In this document: positions 24,809 to 36,790 of the stretch, piece after piece
How positions within the stretch are numbered: the stretch's first letter is position 1
Layout of the letters: each line of letters begins with the position of its first letter
Assembly: GCF_963169125.1 (NCBI RefSeq)
Contig: NC_084801.1
Coordinates: forward strand, 110,759,061-110,823,060
Reading direction: 5' to 3'
DNA from: Humulus lupulus
Lineage: Eukaryota > Streptophyta > Magnoliopsida > Rosales > Cannabaceae
DNA: 64,000 nt
The notes under the pieces: model-generated
What the model saw: the letters and a program-made list of their open reading frames with translations, nothing else
Told to the model about the DNA's origin: nothing
The model's database searches: none
Made by a program: the position numbers and the translations under genes

Positions 24809-25760
24809 TGTAACGCCCTACTACCCAGGGACCGTTACGGTGGGCATTTTAAACAGTGCTAAACTCCCCAATCGAGTCATTTGGCCATAATCGTGTAACT
24901 AAGTATAATTAGCAGTTTAGGGTTAAAATTTTTGGTTAAGCTACAACGTTTCACTAAAACGTTTACTGTATACATTGGGATCCCAAAAATATAATTTAAA
25001 GGTTAATTACAACAAAATATTTACAACCAATCGACCTAAGTGGCAATATAGGGTTTAACCCTAGTTCCTCTTTCAACCCTCGGCCGTGCCAGTCGAGCAG
25101 CCGCATATGTACACATCATCACCTAAGCTCTCAAACTCAAGGATGGTCCAACTTTCTTTTGCCTTTACCTGCACCACATAGCACCCGTGAGCCGAAGCTC
25201 AGCAAGAAAAATCAATATGTTCGTGAACAGTAATAACATGTTACTAAATCATAATATGCATGCCTAGCAATAATAGCCCTATTCATGCATGCAAATAAGT
25301 TCAGCTAATGATGGTGGATCTTGCCCTCCTATGAGGATAACTATCAAGTCAATCCTAATTAGATGAGTGATTAACACTTTGAGATTCTGATAACCATAAT
25401 GGGGCTTGTAGCCCAAATCAGATGAGTGCTTAACACTTGAGATTCTGATAATCATACTGGGGCGTGTAGCCCATAGCCATCTGACGATGCAGTCACCTGG
25501 GCCTTCTGGCCCTGGCTCTAAGTAACTAGCCATTAGACTAGACAAGCGCTTTTAATTTTCATCAAACTTGAGGTCGGCCAGGCATTAATGCTCATGATGA
25601 GTCATTCAATGCTTATGTCGATTATATATAATCTTTTCGGCTTGTGTTGAACACATCAGTGCCGTTTTAGACTCTTAAGCCAATACCATACGACTCGTGC
25701 CAATTTATGACTCATGGGTTAGTGCCATACACAAGTAAGCAATGCAACCAGGTATATATC
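24809..25760 (-). repeat. Chromovirus Y LTR, left piece
   Basis: It starts on the plus strand TGTAACGCCCTACTACCC (minus-strand LTR end). It is broken after ATATC (25756-25760), where Tat-like element 2 inserted, and resumes at 40435. Joined length is 2618 bp. No coding sequence. Confidence 0.8.
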
Positions 25761-28687
25761 TGTTGACCCTCGATTTGGCCAACGACACGAGTCAAATGTA
25801 CGACAAAGTATAAAGCAAGAATGAGAAAAATGATCTAACGGAAAGGAAGAAAACACCAAGGAATTATAGTGGTTCGACCCCAAAGAATGGTAATGACCTA
25901 CATCCACTTAGTGATATTGTTATTATTGAATCTGAAAGTCGTGGTCAAAGAACTAGGGTTCTTGAGTTACACAAACCTTGAATGTATTACAAAAGACGAT
26001 GAACAACTCACTATAGCTCCTTTTTCTCTCAATATTTCGTAAAAAGATTCAGGAATCAAAAATCCAAAAGTCCATTCCTTGAGCTATTTCATGCATATTT
26101 ATAGGCTGAAGGAGGATTACCGATGCCAACGTGCCCTATCTTTCCTTAATAATCGCGTATCAAGATAATAATGAAGAAATATTCAATGTAGTTATTATAA
26201 GATTACAGATTAAGAAGGAAATAAATTAGGTTACACGACCAGGTTGGTCGTATAAAAAATTAACCCTGACAATGCGGTGTGCTTCTGGTCGATAGTCGAG
26301 CAATACTTTCGCCATGTGTCAACCACGTGTGAGAAATTCTCGCCACGTCATCTGTAAAGCCCTGAATAGCCAAGATTGTTACACTGTGTACTTATAAAGG
26401 TGCAGGACTTGCTAATCAAGTCATTAATTTTGAAACGTGTCACTAAACATGTAAAAGCTAAGATTAAAATGGTTTTGGTCTCAAGAGACTAATTTCATAT
26501 ATTTAAACTGTAGTAAACATGGGATCCCATATAAAAACAAAGTTAGAACAAGTTTACAGACTCCCAAAAATACATGAATATCCACTAGCCATACTAAGGC
26601 AAAACAGACAGTCTTTAGGTTCCATGTCCTTGCTTAGATCTCAACCGTGGCGGCCGAGCACCTGGCTATGTGCATTCTGCTCGCTGAGCTCTCCAGTCAG
26701 GGCTGATCTAATTTCCCCTTGCCTTTACCTGCACCACATAGCACCCGTGAGCCAAGGCCTAGCAAGAAAACATCATAAACAACTCAAACAATAATAACAG
26801 ACAAATAGTTCAATATGCATGTATTCCCATCAGATAATTCTCAACAGATATTCAGCATATACAATCCAATTCAAGATACATTCTACCACATATAATACTC
26901 ATATCACATATTATTCAGGGCCGACGACTTAGGCCGCACCCTCTGTTTAACCCACTGACTCTGGCCCGCTTAAACCGAGCTCAGTGCATAATAAGCTGTC
27001 CTCGGCTACCAGTGGCCGAGCCGCGCCATGTGCGCTAGTGAAACCCTTGGCATCCTTAGGCCGTTGGTTCACTAAATGGCTTACATGGCATCAAACCATA
27101 TTTTCAAGCATTTACATTAGGGAGCCCTTAGTCCCGTCTCATATAATCAATCAGGTGCAGTTTTCTTACCTTTAGTTTGTGCGATTATTGAATTACGAGC
27201 AACGCCTCTCAAGCACGATCCGTTCCCGAGCCTAAGCCTAAGCCTTTATCACCTAGTCACAACCAAAGTATATGGTTCCATTAATACTCCAATATAGGTT
27301 TCCAATTACAAAACTAACCCCCGGGATTCCAAATTCCACCAAACATGGTGGTGAAACAAAACCCGAGCACACTAGACCACTTTCTCGTGCATAGAATCCT
27401 AAAATACTCATGTGTGCAACCAAGGGCTGCGGCCCCCGAAGCCTAGCCACGGCCCTTTCCCAAAACAGAACCAACACCCATGCTGAATCACACACGCGCT
27501 GTGGCCCTTGCCTTGGGCGCCGTGGCGCTCCCCCTTGGCCGAGCCTCCTTGGCTTCTTTGCATGCTAGGGCCGCATCGCTCTAGAACAGAGCCGCGACCC
27601 TCTCCTTCGAACCCATAATTTACACCATTTCTAAGCCTGAAACCTCACTTTAAACCATCCCAAAGCTTCCCAACTCCTAACCAATTAATTTCCAACTTCT
27701 TTAGCATGATCTAAACAACATAATTCCCAAGAAAACACAGCCTAGCACACTCTAATCTCCTCCTTTCAATTTCTGAAACCCAAGTGCTATAAACACTCAC
27801 ACCAGCCACTCAAACTCAATTTAAAACCTCTAAACCTGGAGTTGAGACTTACCTTTGCTGTTGAATCACCTCACCAAGCCATAGCCAAGCTAAGTTCCCA
27901 AGTTTCCTTCTTAATTCTGCCTTAAAACACCAAAACCATTTCTGTTTCAACACTTAACCAAAACCCAGCTAGAACTCATAATTCAACCACAGAAAAGAAG
28001 ATTAGATGCTTACCTTAATCCCTGTTGTAGTTCCTTGATTTTCCTTGAGCTAAACCTCCAAATCCTCACCACAAATTCCAGAAATCCCAGCTTGTTTCCC
28101 CTGTTTTCTGGGTTTCCTTTCCTTTGTTTTCCTTGAACGTGAAGGTGAGCTGAGGTAAAGTGTTTAGTCGGTTTGTGTTTTTCTTCTAAAAGCTTCTTTA
28201 TGTCTAACTTATCTGTTAAGTTAATCTCGAGGCTCAGGGTGCCGGAACCATCTCCGAAGCCAAAATGGTAAAATCCCCCAATATTCCCGCCTAGACATTC
28301 TAACCTCAAATATATCTCCATATATTTATTTTCATGACCCGATAATCCAAATCACTACCCACTATCTAAAAGTATTCCCGACCTAACCAAAATCATATCT
28401 TAAGTCCCGTTGTGACTTTTCCCACTATCTGACCCTAGAATCGTCTTGAGTCGTGCTCAGCGAACCTGTCCACATAATAATGTGGTTCTCACATATATCA
28501 CATATTTATTTCATATCATATTACCACATAATATAATCAATTATCATATAAACATTATTAAACATATAATTACTCATTAAATCACAATTATCCCGTTAAT
28601 GCCCTCCTGGCACACTAATCAAGGACCTTAAGCCTTATTAGCGAATTTGGGTCGTTACATCATAAGCAACCGTTTTTTGGGTAAACA
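25761..28687 (-). repeat. 3' LTR of element 2, split by a solo LTR
   Basis: The LTR is 25761-26352 plus 28660-28687. It begins on the minus strand TGTTTACCC at 28687 after the purine tract and ends ..GGGTCAACA at 25761. The insert at 26353-28659 splits it near its 5' end. It matches 39813-40429 along its full length. Confidence 0.92.
26353..28659 (-). repeat. Solo chromovirus LTR (2307 bp) in the 3' LTR of element 2
   Basis: Minus-strand ends TGTAACGACCCAAATTCG and GGGCTTTACA. Flanks are TCATC (26348-26352) and TCATA (28660-28664), one base changed; the intact LTR at 40399-40411 shows TCATC. It is related to the Y LTR and to the LTR piece at 59049. ORFs in it are short and have no recognisable domain. 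Confidence 0.88.
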
Positions 28688-28700
28688 TTTTCCCCCGAAG
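28688..28700 (-). promoter_or_regulatory. Polypurine tract of element 2
   Basis: The minus strand reads CTTCGGGGGAAAA directly before the LTR start TGTTTACCC. Confidence 0.8.
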
Positions 28701-28916
28701 TTTATTTATTGCGACCAACAATAAGTAAACTTAGGAAACCAACTCTTCGAATACCCCACGAATCTGTCAAATCCGCCCGTGGTTTCTCGAAAAAGGTGAC
28801 CAATCATGTCTAATCAAGTCTTTTCAGTTTCCCAAGAATGTTTCTGACAGTCATTTCACTTCCCCATGCTTAGAAAAAGTAACTCATGGCTACCTCTTTT
28901 AACGTGTCGCAGTCAC

Positions 28917-28925
28917 TATATATAA
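28917..28925 (+). promoter_or_regulatory. TATA box of the antisense gene of element 2
   Basis: TATATATAA lies about 180 bp before a GTAAGT donor (29101) and 650 bp before the ATG at 29573. Transcription would start near 28950. Element 3 has a TATA box in the same relative place, which supports it as an internal promoter. Confidence 0.6.
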
Positions 28926-28949
28926 TACCCTAAATCCATTTTTATACTT

Positions 28950-29566
28950 TTTACTTTTCATTCGCCATTTTTTCGTCAAGAACCCCTAAGAACCTCAACT
29001 TTCAGAGCCCAGAAAACTTGAAGAGCTTCCATCGCTATTCTAAGGATCCTCCGCTCGGACGCTCAAATCTGTTTCGTTTCAGACCCCTCTTTTCATCCAA
29101 GTAAGTTTTACGAACCCCTTGGATGTTTGAGATGCCATGCGAAACTATTTTTTGTGTATTCAAATCTGTGTTCCTGACTGTTCTTGGCCGAAACTATTTT
29201 GGGGTAGTGGGCATACTGATCGATGCTTGATTGGACAACGAAATTATGTTTTGTAGGAGTTAGGAGCCAGTTTGGTAGTCGAGATTGTAGATTTAGGGCA
29301 TAAAATCGAAGCAAAAATTCGATTTTTAAGCTAGTTGAAAAACTAGGTTTTTCCCGCCCCTTCGGAGTCGAAAAAGCTTTTTCCTGAAAACTTTTTTACT
29401 TCCGCTTTTCAATCTATTTTTCAAACTGCTCGTATAGAACTTAGTGTTTTTGTTAGAATGTTGCTGGCCGTATAAAAACTTAATTTTTATACGCGAGCAA
29501 CGTTATTCCAACTCTCAACACAAGCGTTAAGCTTTACGTCTTACCTCCCCCTTTCTCTGTTCACAG
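28950..29566 (+). other. Untranslated exon 1 and leader intron of the antisense gene (element 2)
   Basis: The donor CAA|GTAAGTTTT is at 29100/29101 and the acceptor TCTGTTCACAG is at 29566. The intron is 466 bp and ends 6 bp before the ATG at 29573. Exon 1 is about 150 bp with no long ORF. Element 3 has the same layout with a 497-bp intron. Confidence 0.6.
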
Positions 29567-32248
29567 CTTTTCATGCAAGATCTGTGGGGAGGTGAAAGAC
29601 CCATCGACAAAGATTTACTAGCTCAACTGCTTGAGGATGAGGAGCAACCGTCGTTGGTAATACCTGAAATTCCCTTTTCTCGCACCACTTCAAACACTCC
29701 ATCGACCCTCATCCAAAATATGGGTCAAGCAAAAACTACAGCCCAGAAAAAGAAAACTCCCAATCCTTCAAATCAGCCTACTCCTCGGGGGCTGAAATTC
29801 CCTCGACCAGTGGTCGAGAAGAAAATATTCCTGACCCAAACATCCAAACTCATGCTCAACCCCGAAATGCTATTCAACCAGATGTTGAATGGTATGTTGT
29901 ACCTGAAAGCCGGGTAACGATCAGGATGATCGCCAACTATATCAGAAAATATGGACTCTCGGGGGTGCACTAGTTCGACCCACTCAAGACCAATGGGCGA
30001 ACTTGCTTGGAGGAGCTTTCAGCGCCTGGTCGAGGTACCACATTGAGGCAGGGGCTACCTTTCCTCTTCATCCCTTTTTCCAAGGGGTGGTCAACTACTT
30101 CGGGGTCGCCCCTTTCCAAATAACTCCCAATGGATATAGAATGCTTGCAGCACTCTATATCCTTTATAGCCACAAAAAATGGCCTGTGCCATCACCACAT
30201 GAGGTTAATTATCTGTTCGACCTCAAGTCTAACCCCAACCAAGAAAGCACGGGGTTTTTTCACTTTTTTCATAAGGAAATAGGGCGCACTTTCCTATCCG
30301 ACACCACTCACATATGGAACGTGGGGAAGTACTGTCAGGAGTATTTCCTTACGACTGACATGGTCGCGAACAACCTGGCCTTCACTCAAGGAGGTAACGT
30401 CTTTGTACCATTGGTCGTTAATCTTTCTTTAATTTTTTCTCTACACTTTCTTAAATTTTTAGTCCCTTTCAGGCCCATGGTTGCGACCAGACCCCACTCT
30501 AGACATGGATTTAAGATCAGCCCTCTTGGCCAGTATGACTAACGTGGAGAAAAGCGTCAAGCATCTGGTCATAGAGGCTAACCTTAGGCTGGTCAACCTT
30601 TTGGCCCCTCATCAGGATGTGAGGGAGTCAACAGCGGGGAGTGCTACTGGCGAAGAGGTTCCCGAGCAGCACCCAGACGTGGAACTACCCCCTCCAAGGA
30701 GGGCCACTGGAGTAACAATCAGGGAACTTTCCAGCACTCCTCGGGCTGTTGCTCCCCCCGCCCCAAAGGGAAAAGGAAAAAGGAAAAAAGAAGGCCACTG
30801 AACCCCCGCTCCCATCGACGAATCTTCAGATGAGAACAGTATTGATCTTTCGCTCTTAGATAGTTTGCCGATTCCCTGTCACTTATTTCACGAGGACGGA
30901 AACTGTAAGTATACTCCAATCTTAAGTTCAGATTTCTTCCATGCAGTAAGTAATGTAGCGGCCAGTAGTTGTAGCGCGATAACTTTACTTATAATCTCTT
31001 TACTTTCATTTTTAGCTCCGTCTATGTATCTTGTCTCACTATTTGTGTTGTTTCTTTTTGTGCAGATTTGTCATCTGAAGACGTGTTTAGGCATTACAAG
31101 GCTGCCGCTACATCTTCAAGCAAGAAGAAAGACAACAAGAGGACTCGGGGGGAGAGCAGTAAAACCGCCACAAAGAAGGCCCGAACTGAAGACCCTCCAG
31201 CCACTGTCCCTTTGAAGGAGAACATGCCACCTCCATCGCCACTCGAGCAACCGGACTCAACTCCTCCGGTCGACCAGCATTCCACTCCTCCAACACCCGT
31301 CGACCAGTACCCTACTCCTCAGGTCCCAACCAGCCAAACACAGCGCACACAGCCCGAAGGCTCCCTGTCCAGCATCGTGGTCAGCTCAGCCAGGGAGAGG
31401 ATATACAAGCTCTCCAAGCACAAACGCAATCAAGAGGCCGTTAACGAAACCACTTCCATGGAGACTGACCAAATACTCAACTGATGGCTAAATGAGCTTG
31501 TTAGTGTACGTTACCTCCTAATGTTGAATAATTTGCTTTTGATTTTCTGCCATCGCCTTACCCTTTTCATTTGCAGGGATTACTGACCATGACTGCTAGC
31601 TGGCGCCGTGTGGGTGCAATGGTGTCCAAGACTAACAATTTTGACACCAGGCTTGTTGAGGCTAAGAAAGCGTTTGAATGGAAAAATGTCGACTTGCTCG
31701 AGAAGAACAACGAGCTAACTAAGCAGAACGGCGAGTTGTTTGAGAAAAGTGCGGAGCTGTCTAAGCAGAAAGAGGAACTGCTCGAGCAAAAAGCCACTCT
31801 GATCGAGGAGTTGCTGGAGGTTCAGGACGCCCTAAAGAAATCCAATGAAGACAAAGAAAGATTCAGGGAAAGCACCAAACTTAACTACCAACAATGCAAA
31901 TAACTCGAGCTTGATTTGATTGCGATCAGGTAGGAGACGGAGGAGCTGGAAAAGCCTGTAAAGGAGCTTGAGGAACTCGAGGCCAGGAACTTGGAGAAGT
32001 ACAAGGAAGCCACTTATCTTTGCTTCTACGAGTTTTGGAAGCACAACCGGGAGGCTAACTTCAACTATCTGTCAGAACACCTGAGGCGGACTCTAATGTC
32101 TCAATGTGCCATTCGCCTGGAGGAAGAAGAGAGGGCTAATGTTCCTACTTCCCCAGAGATCTCTCTAGCAACAGGGATAGATGATGCAGACAATGAAGCT
32201 AGCGCAGCTGTCGACCAGGACACTCTTCAAGACCCTTTAGCCTCTTAG
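29567..32248 (+). pseudogene. Antisense extra gene of Tat-like element 2 (spliced)
   Basis: It lies opposite to gag-pol. ATG at 29573. Exon 2 runs to about 30393 with a central domain (FSAWSRYHIEAGATFPL, VNYFGVAPFQITPNGYRML) matching element 3. Likely introns: 30394-30472, 30905-31065 and 31500-31576, all GT..AG. The middle exons are Pro/Thr/Ser-rich with Lys/Arg tracts (KKKDNKRTRGESS), nuclear-signal-like. The last exon (31577-32248) has a heptad-like coiled coil (ELTKQNGELFEKSAELSKQ) and a C-terminal motif (FYEFWKHNREANFNYLS). Frameshifts near 29970 and 30790 and stops at 31490 and 31901 break it. Antisense ORFs of this kind are known in Tat-type elements; the function is unknown. Confidence 0.72.
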
Positions 32249-32953
32249 TCTTTTCTCTTTCTATCTTTTAATCTTTTAATTACACGACCTACTGGTCATG
32301 ATGTAAAGATATTAATTTTTTATTGCTGCGTGAGCAGCTATTTTCCTTTTAATCGAACAATTACATCCGTGCAATACTGCTCGCGGTGTAAAGTAATTCA
32401 TTTTTGATATTATAATACATTTTCATTTTATTATAACATCTGTTCGCATGACCAAACTTAGCATAACACTTTGGTTTGATTTATCAAAATAAAATTTTTT
32501 GGAAAATACTCTAAGTACCCTAGCATGCTTGCACTTATTTTGCTCATGTGTTTACATACCTTTTGATGATATGCTTTGCTTATTTGTATCTTATATGCCC
32601 CCAAGTGATCGAGGAGCTTTAGGTCCTTGGTCACTTGCCTTGACCAAAACCTGTTTGAACAATACTGCTCAGAGCAAAATAATTGAAATTGTAATACAGC
32701 AAAACAACACACGTAATGAGCAAATACTTGTAATAAATACAATATTTGGCATGAAATGACTGGTTACGCACAGCCCCTTATATTTCTCGTAATAAATGGA
32801 TGAAATATGTCTGTACGAGTGATCAATAAGATCTTACACTTATAAACGATCAGTCAAATAAAATGACCAACCCTTTTTCAAAACTTGTAAAAAGTAAAAT
32901 TAATACAAGCCAATTCTTTAAGAAGAATTGTTCAATTCTTTAAGAAGAATTGT
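32249..32953. other. Spacer between antisense gene and pol of element 2
   Basis: AT-rich, no credible ORF. The antisense gene (plus) and pol (minus) converge here. It ends with a perfect 22-bp direct repeat (32911-32932 and 32933-32954), each unit being a small inverted repeat, right at the pol stop codon. Confidence 0.6.
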
Positions 32954-34110
32954 TTATTGATAGTACTTGCGCAGGTGTTCTCCATTCCAATATCGAGGAA
33001 CGAGATCTCCATTTAAGCAAGCAAGTTTATAGGTGCTTGGGTGAAGGACTTCTTCAATCTGGTATGGCCCTTCCAAATTAGGTTTGAGTACTCCAGCAGC
33101 TTGATCGCGAGTGTTTAGAAAAACTCTTCAGAGTACAAGATCTCCAACGCTGAACTTTCTTTCTCGCACTTTAGAGTTGAAATACCGGGCGACTTTTTGC
33201 TGGTACGCAGCTACTAAGAGTTGGGCTTGCTCACGTTTCTCATCGATTAAGTCGAGGGATTCCATCAATAGTTGGCTGTTTGAGCCTTGGTCGTACTTCA
33301 TTCTGTGATGTGAAGGTGGATCGAACTCAACAGGCAACATAGCCTCATATCCATAAGCCAAAGAGAATGGAGTATGACCCGTTGCTGTTCGTTGGGAAGT
33401 CCTATACGACCAAAGTACTTCAGGCAATTTTTCTGGCCACGTCCCCTAGATTCTTCTAGTCTTTTCTTCAGTGTATCCTTCAGTTTTTTGTTGACTGCTT
33501 CAACTTGTCCATTTGCTTTGGGATGAGCAACTGAATAAAAGCTCTTGATAATGCCATGCCGTTCGCAAAAATCCGTGAATAAATCACTATCGAACTGGGT
33601 GTCGTTATCCAGACGATCTTCCTTGGCAATCCATAGCAACAAATGATGTTCTTGATCACAAAATCCAAGACCTTCTTGGTCATTATGGTTGCGAGTGGCT
33701 TGGCTTCGGCCCATTTAGTGAAATAGTCAATGGCAACCATGGCATAATTGACGCCGCCCTTCCCTGTGGGCAAAGATCTGATCAAATCTATGCCCCAAAC
33801 TACAAATGGCACGGACTTTGCATCTGTTTATGTTCATTCGGGGCTGCTCGCGGGATTTTGGAGAACCTCTGGCACTTGTTGCACCTCCGTACAAACTTCA
33901 TCGAATCTTCATTCATCGTGGGCCAAAAGTATCCTTGCCTCAGTATCTTTTTTGACAAGCTTTGCCCCTCAGCATGGTCTCCACAAAAGCCTTTGTGTAC
34001 CTCTTTCATCAACTCTTTGGCCTTCTCTTTCGAAATACACCTGAGTTGTGTCATTGAATATCCCCTTCGGTAAAAAATTCCATCGACCAGGATATACCTA
34101 GCAGCCTGTT
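32954..34110 (-). pseudogene. Tat-like element 2: integrase
   Basis: Minus strand: zinc domain 34054-33800 (HKGFCGDHAEGQSL and CNKCQRFSK), core 33812-33128 in three overlapping frames (first Asp in AIDYFTKWAEAKPLAT, second in LDNDTQFDSDLF, Glu in QVEAVNKKLKDTL), then the C-terminal part ending HLRKYYQ with a stop at 32954-32956. At least two frameshifts split the core. The ending KYYQ is shared with element 3. Confidence 0.88.
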
Positions 34111-34645
34111 GCTAAAGGGTTCTAGCTTTGTTTCTGTCCATTGGTAATATGCCTTGCATTAGATACTCTATATATGGTGTCATCCATGCATCCATCATCT
34201 GGATCACCATAGCAGTCTCCTCTTCTTGGGTGCTTGGCATTGTTAGCCGCTCAACCAACACTATATTCAGAGTATCAGCATCCTTCGCACTTGCTAATCT
34301 GGCCAAAGCATCAACATTGGAATTCTGGTTGTGAGGTACTTACTGTAGACTGTATTTGTCGAACTGAGCCAATAAATCTTTTTTTTTTTTTCAGATAGGC
34401 AACCATCTTTAAACCTCGTGCCTGGTATTCTCCCATGACTTAATTCACCACCAGCTGAGAATAACTGTAGATGTCAAGCACTTTTATATTCATGTCCCTA
34501 GCTAACCGTAATCCAGTGAGTAGTGCTTCATACTCGGCCTCATTGTTAGAAGCAGTGAAGTCAAACCTGATTGCGCAGTGAAATCGATGCCCCTCCGGTG
34601 TTATCAATATAACTCCTGCCCCAGCGTGGCACTCGTTAGAAGAAC
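34111..34645 (-). pseudogene. Tat-like element 2: RNase H C-terminal half and linker
   Basis: The minus strand from 34645 reads SSNECHAGAGVILITPEGHRF, then SNNEAEYEALLTGL and YSQLVVN (RNase H), followed by a linker (34306-34112, LARLASAKDADTL). A long T run at 34379-34392 lies between them. The RNase H domain is cut at its start by the solo LTR 34646-35233. Confidence 0.85.
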
Positions 34646-35233
34646 TGATACGAACCATGCCAACAATTGTGACAAAACCCGAACCAAATCTGGAAAAACA
34701 ACCCAAGAACACTCGAATTTGGAATGGAAACTGTGACCCAATGCTTAGCGAAGCACGAACCTTGGTATGGTGAAGACGCCACAAACGGGGATGGATTATC
34801 CGTTTGATAAGTCAGATTTGAACGCCACAAGGAATCCCTTGATAAGTTTGAAAGTCTCTTCAAGAACTCAAGAAGAAAACTCACAATGTTTTTCATTAAC
34901 CAAAACTGTCTGAATTCCAAACCGTCCACAAGGCGTAATATAGCCGAAAATTACAAAGAGGGTTTTTAGACATAAAAACCCTAAAATACCCATAATGAAA
35001 AAGCCCAAAATGACATGTGTTTGACTCCAACAAAGACTCTAATAAAAACATGAAAATATAGTTTGATGAGCAGCACAAGCCTTTGTTCACCCTACGTAGT
35101 GAACTCGACCTCTTCCTGTTGTAGAATTCTCCGGACTAAGTTGTTAAGCTGTTCTTTGAATCTCCTAGCTCGAGCCCTCGTCACCGGAACAACAGGAACT
35201 TGAATTAGATCGTTAGTCTTGATGTCCTCATCA
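34646..35233 (-). repeat. Solo gypsy LTR (588 bp) in RNase H of element 2
   Basis: Minus-strand ends TGATGAGGACATC and TTCGTATCA. Flanks AGAAC (34641-34645) and AGAGC (35234-35238) are a 5-bp duplication with one change. Removing it restores RNase H codons WKLFTVGS|SNE. It is the same family as the LTR at 210-855 and also carries the pol C-terminal codons (VTRARARRFKEQLNN). Confidence 0.93.
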
Positions 35234-36790
35234 AGAGCCAACTGTAAATAATTTCCACGTGGGAGCTTGGTTTTGACATTCAGGCTCATTAGGCTCTTTA
35301 ATCTGCTCGCCATTCATAAGTTCAGTGAATTCTACAATGAAGTCAACCAGGGCTTGTCCTTTTATCGTTGCTCGCAGCAAGTAAGATATATCGAACTGCC
35401 CAAGTTCGACTGCCCATTTTAACAATCTACCTGCAGCCTCTGGTTTTTGCAGGACTTGTCGTAGAGGCTGGTCAGTCAAAACCGTAATTGGATGAGCTTG
35501 AAAGTAAGGCCACAACTTCCTGGAGGCCAAAACTAGGCACTGTTCTGCTCCAACTAGCCTTTTGCTTACATAGTAACAACCTTTTGCACGCCTTCTTCCT
35601 CCCTTACTAAAACGGCACTAGCAGCGTATTCCGTGATCGCCAGGTAGATGAACAAAGTTTCTTTATCGACCGACTTTGACAAGATGGGTGGTTGCGCCAT
35701 ATGAGTTTTTAGTGCTTGAAAAGCCTGTTCGCATTCCTCCGTCCATTCAAACTTTTTATTGCCTCTAAGTAGATTAAAGAATGGGACGCACTTATCTGTG
35801 GACTTTGAAATGAATCTACTAAGAGCGGCAATTAATCCGGTCAAGCTTTGAACATCCTTAATCTTTGTTGGCGATTTCATGTAGATCAGGGCTTTAATTT
35901 TCTCGGGATTGGCTTCAATTCCTCTCGAGTTAACTATAAATCCCAAGAACTTCCCTGATCCTACTCCGAAAGAGCATTTAAGGGGATTTAGCTTCATTCA
36001 ATATTTGTTCAAGACGTTGAAGCACTCTTGCAAATTGTTTACATGCCCTTCTGCTTTCTTTGACTTGACCAACATGTTGTCAACGTAGAGCTCCATGTTT
36101 GTGCCGATCAGTTCCATAAACATGTGGTTTACGAGTCGCTGGTAAGTTGCACCAGCATTTTTCAAACCAAAGGGCATCACTTTGTAACAATAGAGCCCTG
36201 TATCAGTCCGAAAGCTAGTGTGATCCTCATCAGGGGGATGCATACTAATCTGATTATAACCGGAGTACGCATCCATGAAAGAGAGGATCTCATGTCCTGC
36301 AGTGTCATCGACCAGCTGGTCGATTCTTGGGAGTGGGAAACAATCTTTGGGGCAGGCTTTATTTAAGTCTGTAAAATCCACGCACGTACGCCACTTGCCA
36401 TTTGGCTTGGGAACTAGCACGGGATTAGAGACCCACGATGGATAAAACGCCACCCTAATGAACCCATTCTCCTTCAGCTTCTTGACTTCTTCTTTTAAGG
36501 CCCTTAATCTATCTTTGTCGAGCAGCCTTTCTTTTTTTGTTGCACTGGTGGAAAACTCTTGTCGATGTTTAGGACATGGTTGATGACTGCAGGATCTATC
36601 CCGACCATGTCTTTGTGCGACCAGGCAAAGACTTCCTGATTCCTCTTTAAAAATTCCACCAGTGCTCGTTTTGTTTTTGTCTCTAAGTTTTTACTGACTT
36701 TCACAACCCTGGTCGGATTTTCTTCATCGAGTTGGACCTCTTCAAGGTCCTCAATGGGTCCAACTTCTTCCTCAAAATCCCCAAAGCGAG
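35234..36790 (-). pseudogene. Tat-like element 2: RT and RNase H N-terminal half
   Basis: Minus strand: pre-RT region 36704-36504 (FAWSHKDMVGIDPAVINHVL), RT 36453-35998 (NPVLVPKPNGKWRTCVDFTD, SFMDAYSGYNQISMHPPDED, MPFGLKNAGATYQRL, catalytic box YVDN in place of YVDD), RT thumb/connection 35997-35566 (LNPLKCSFGVGSGKFLGF, FEWTEECEQAF), RNase H start 35530-35234 (PLRQVLQKPEAAGRLLKW). The second catalytic Asp is lost, so it would be inactive even without the frameshifts. Confidence 0.9.

Noticed and set aside
30612..31296. Minus-strand ORFs rich in Gly, Ser and Phe opposite the antisense gene of element 2
   Set aside because: They are complementary shadows of the Pro/Lys-rich exons.
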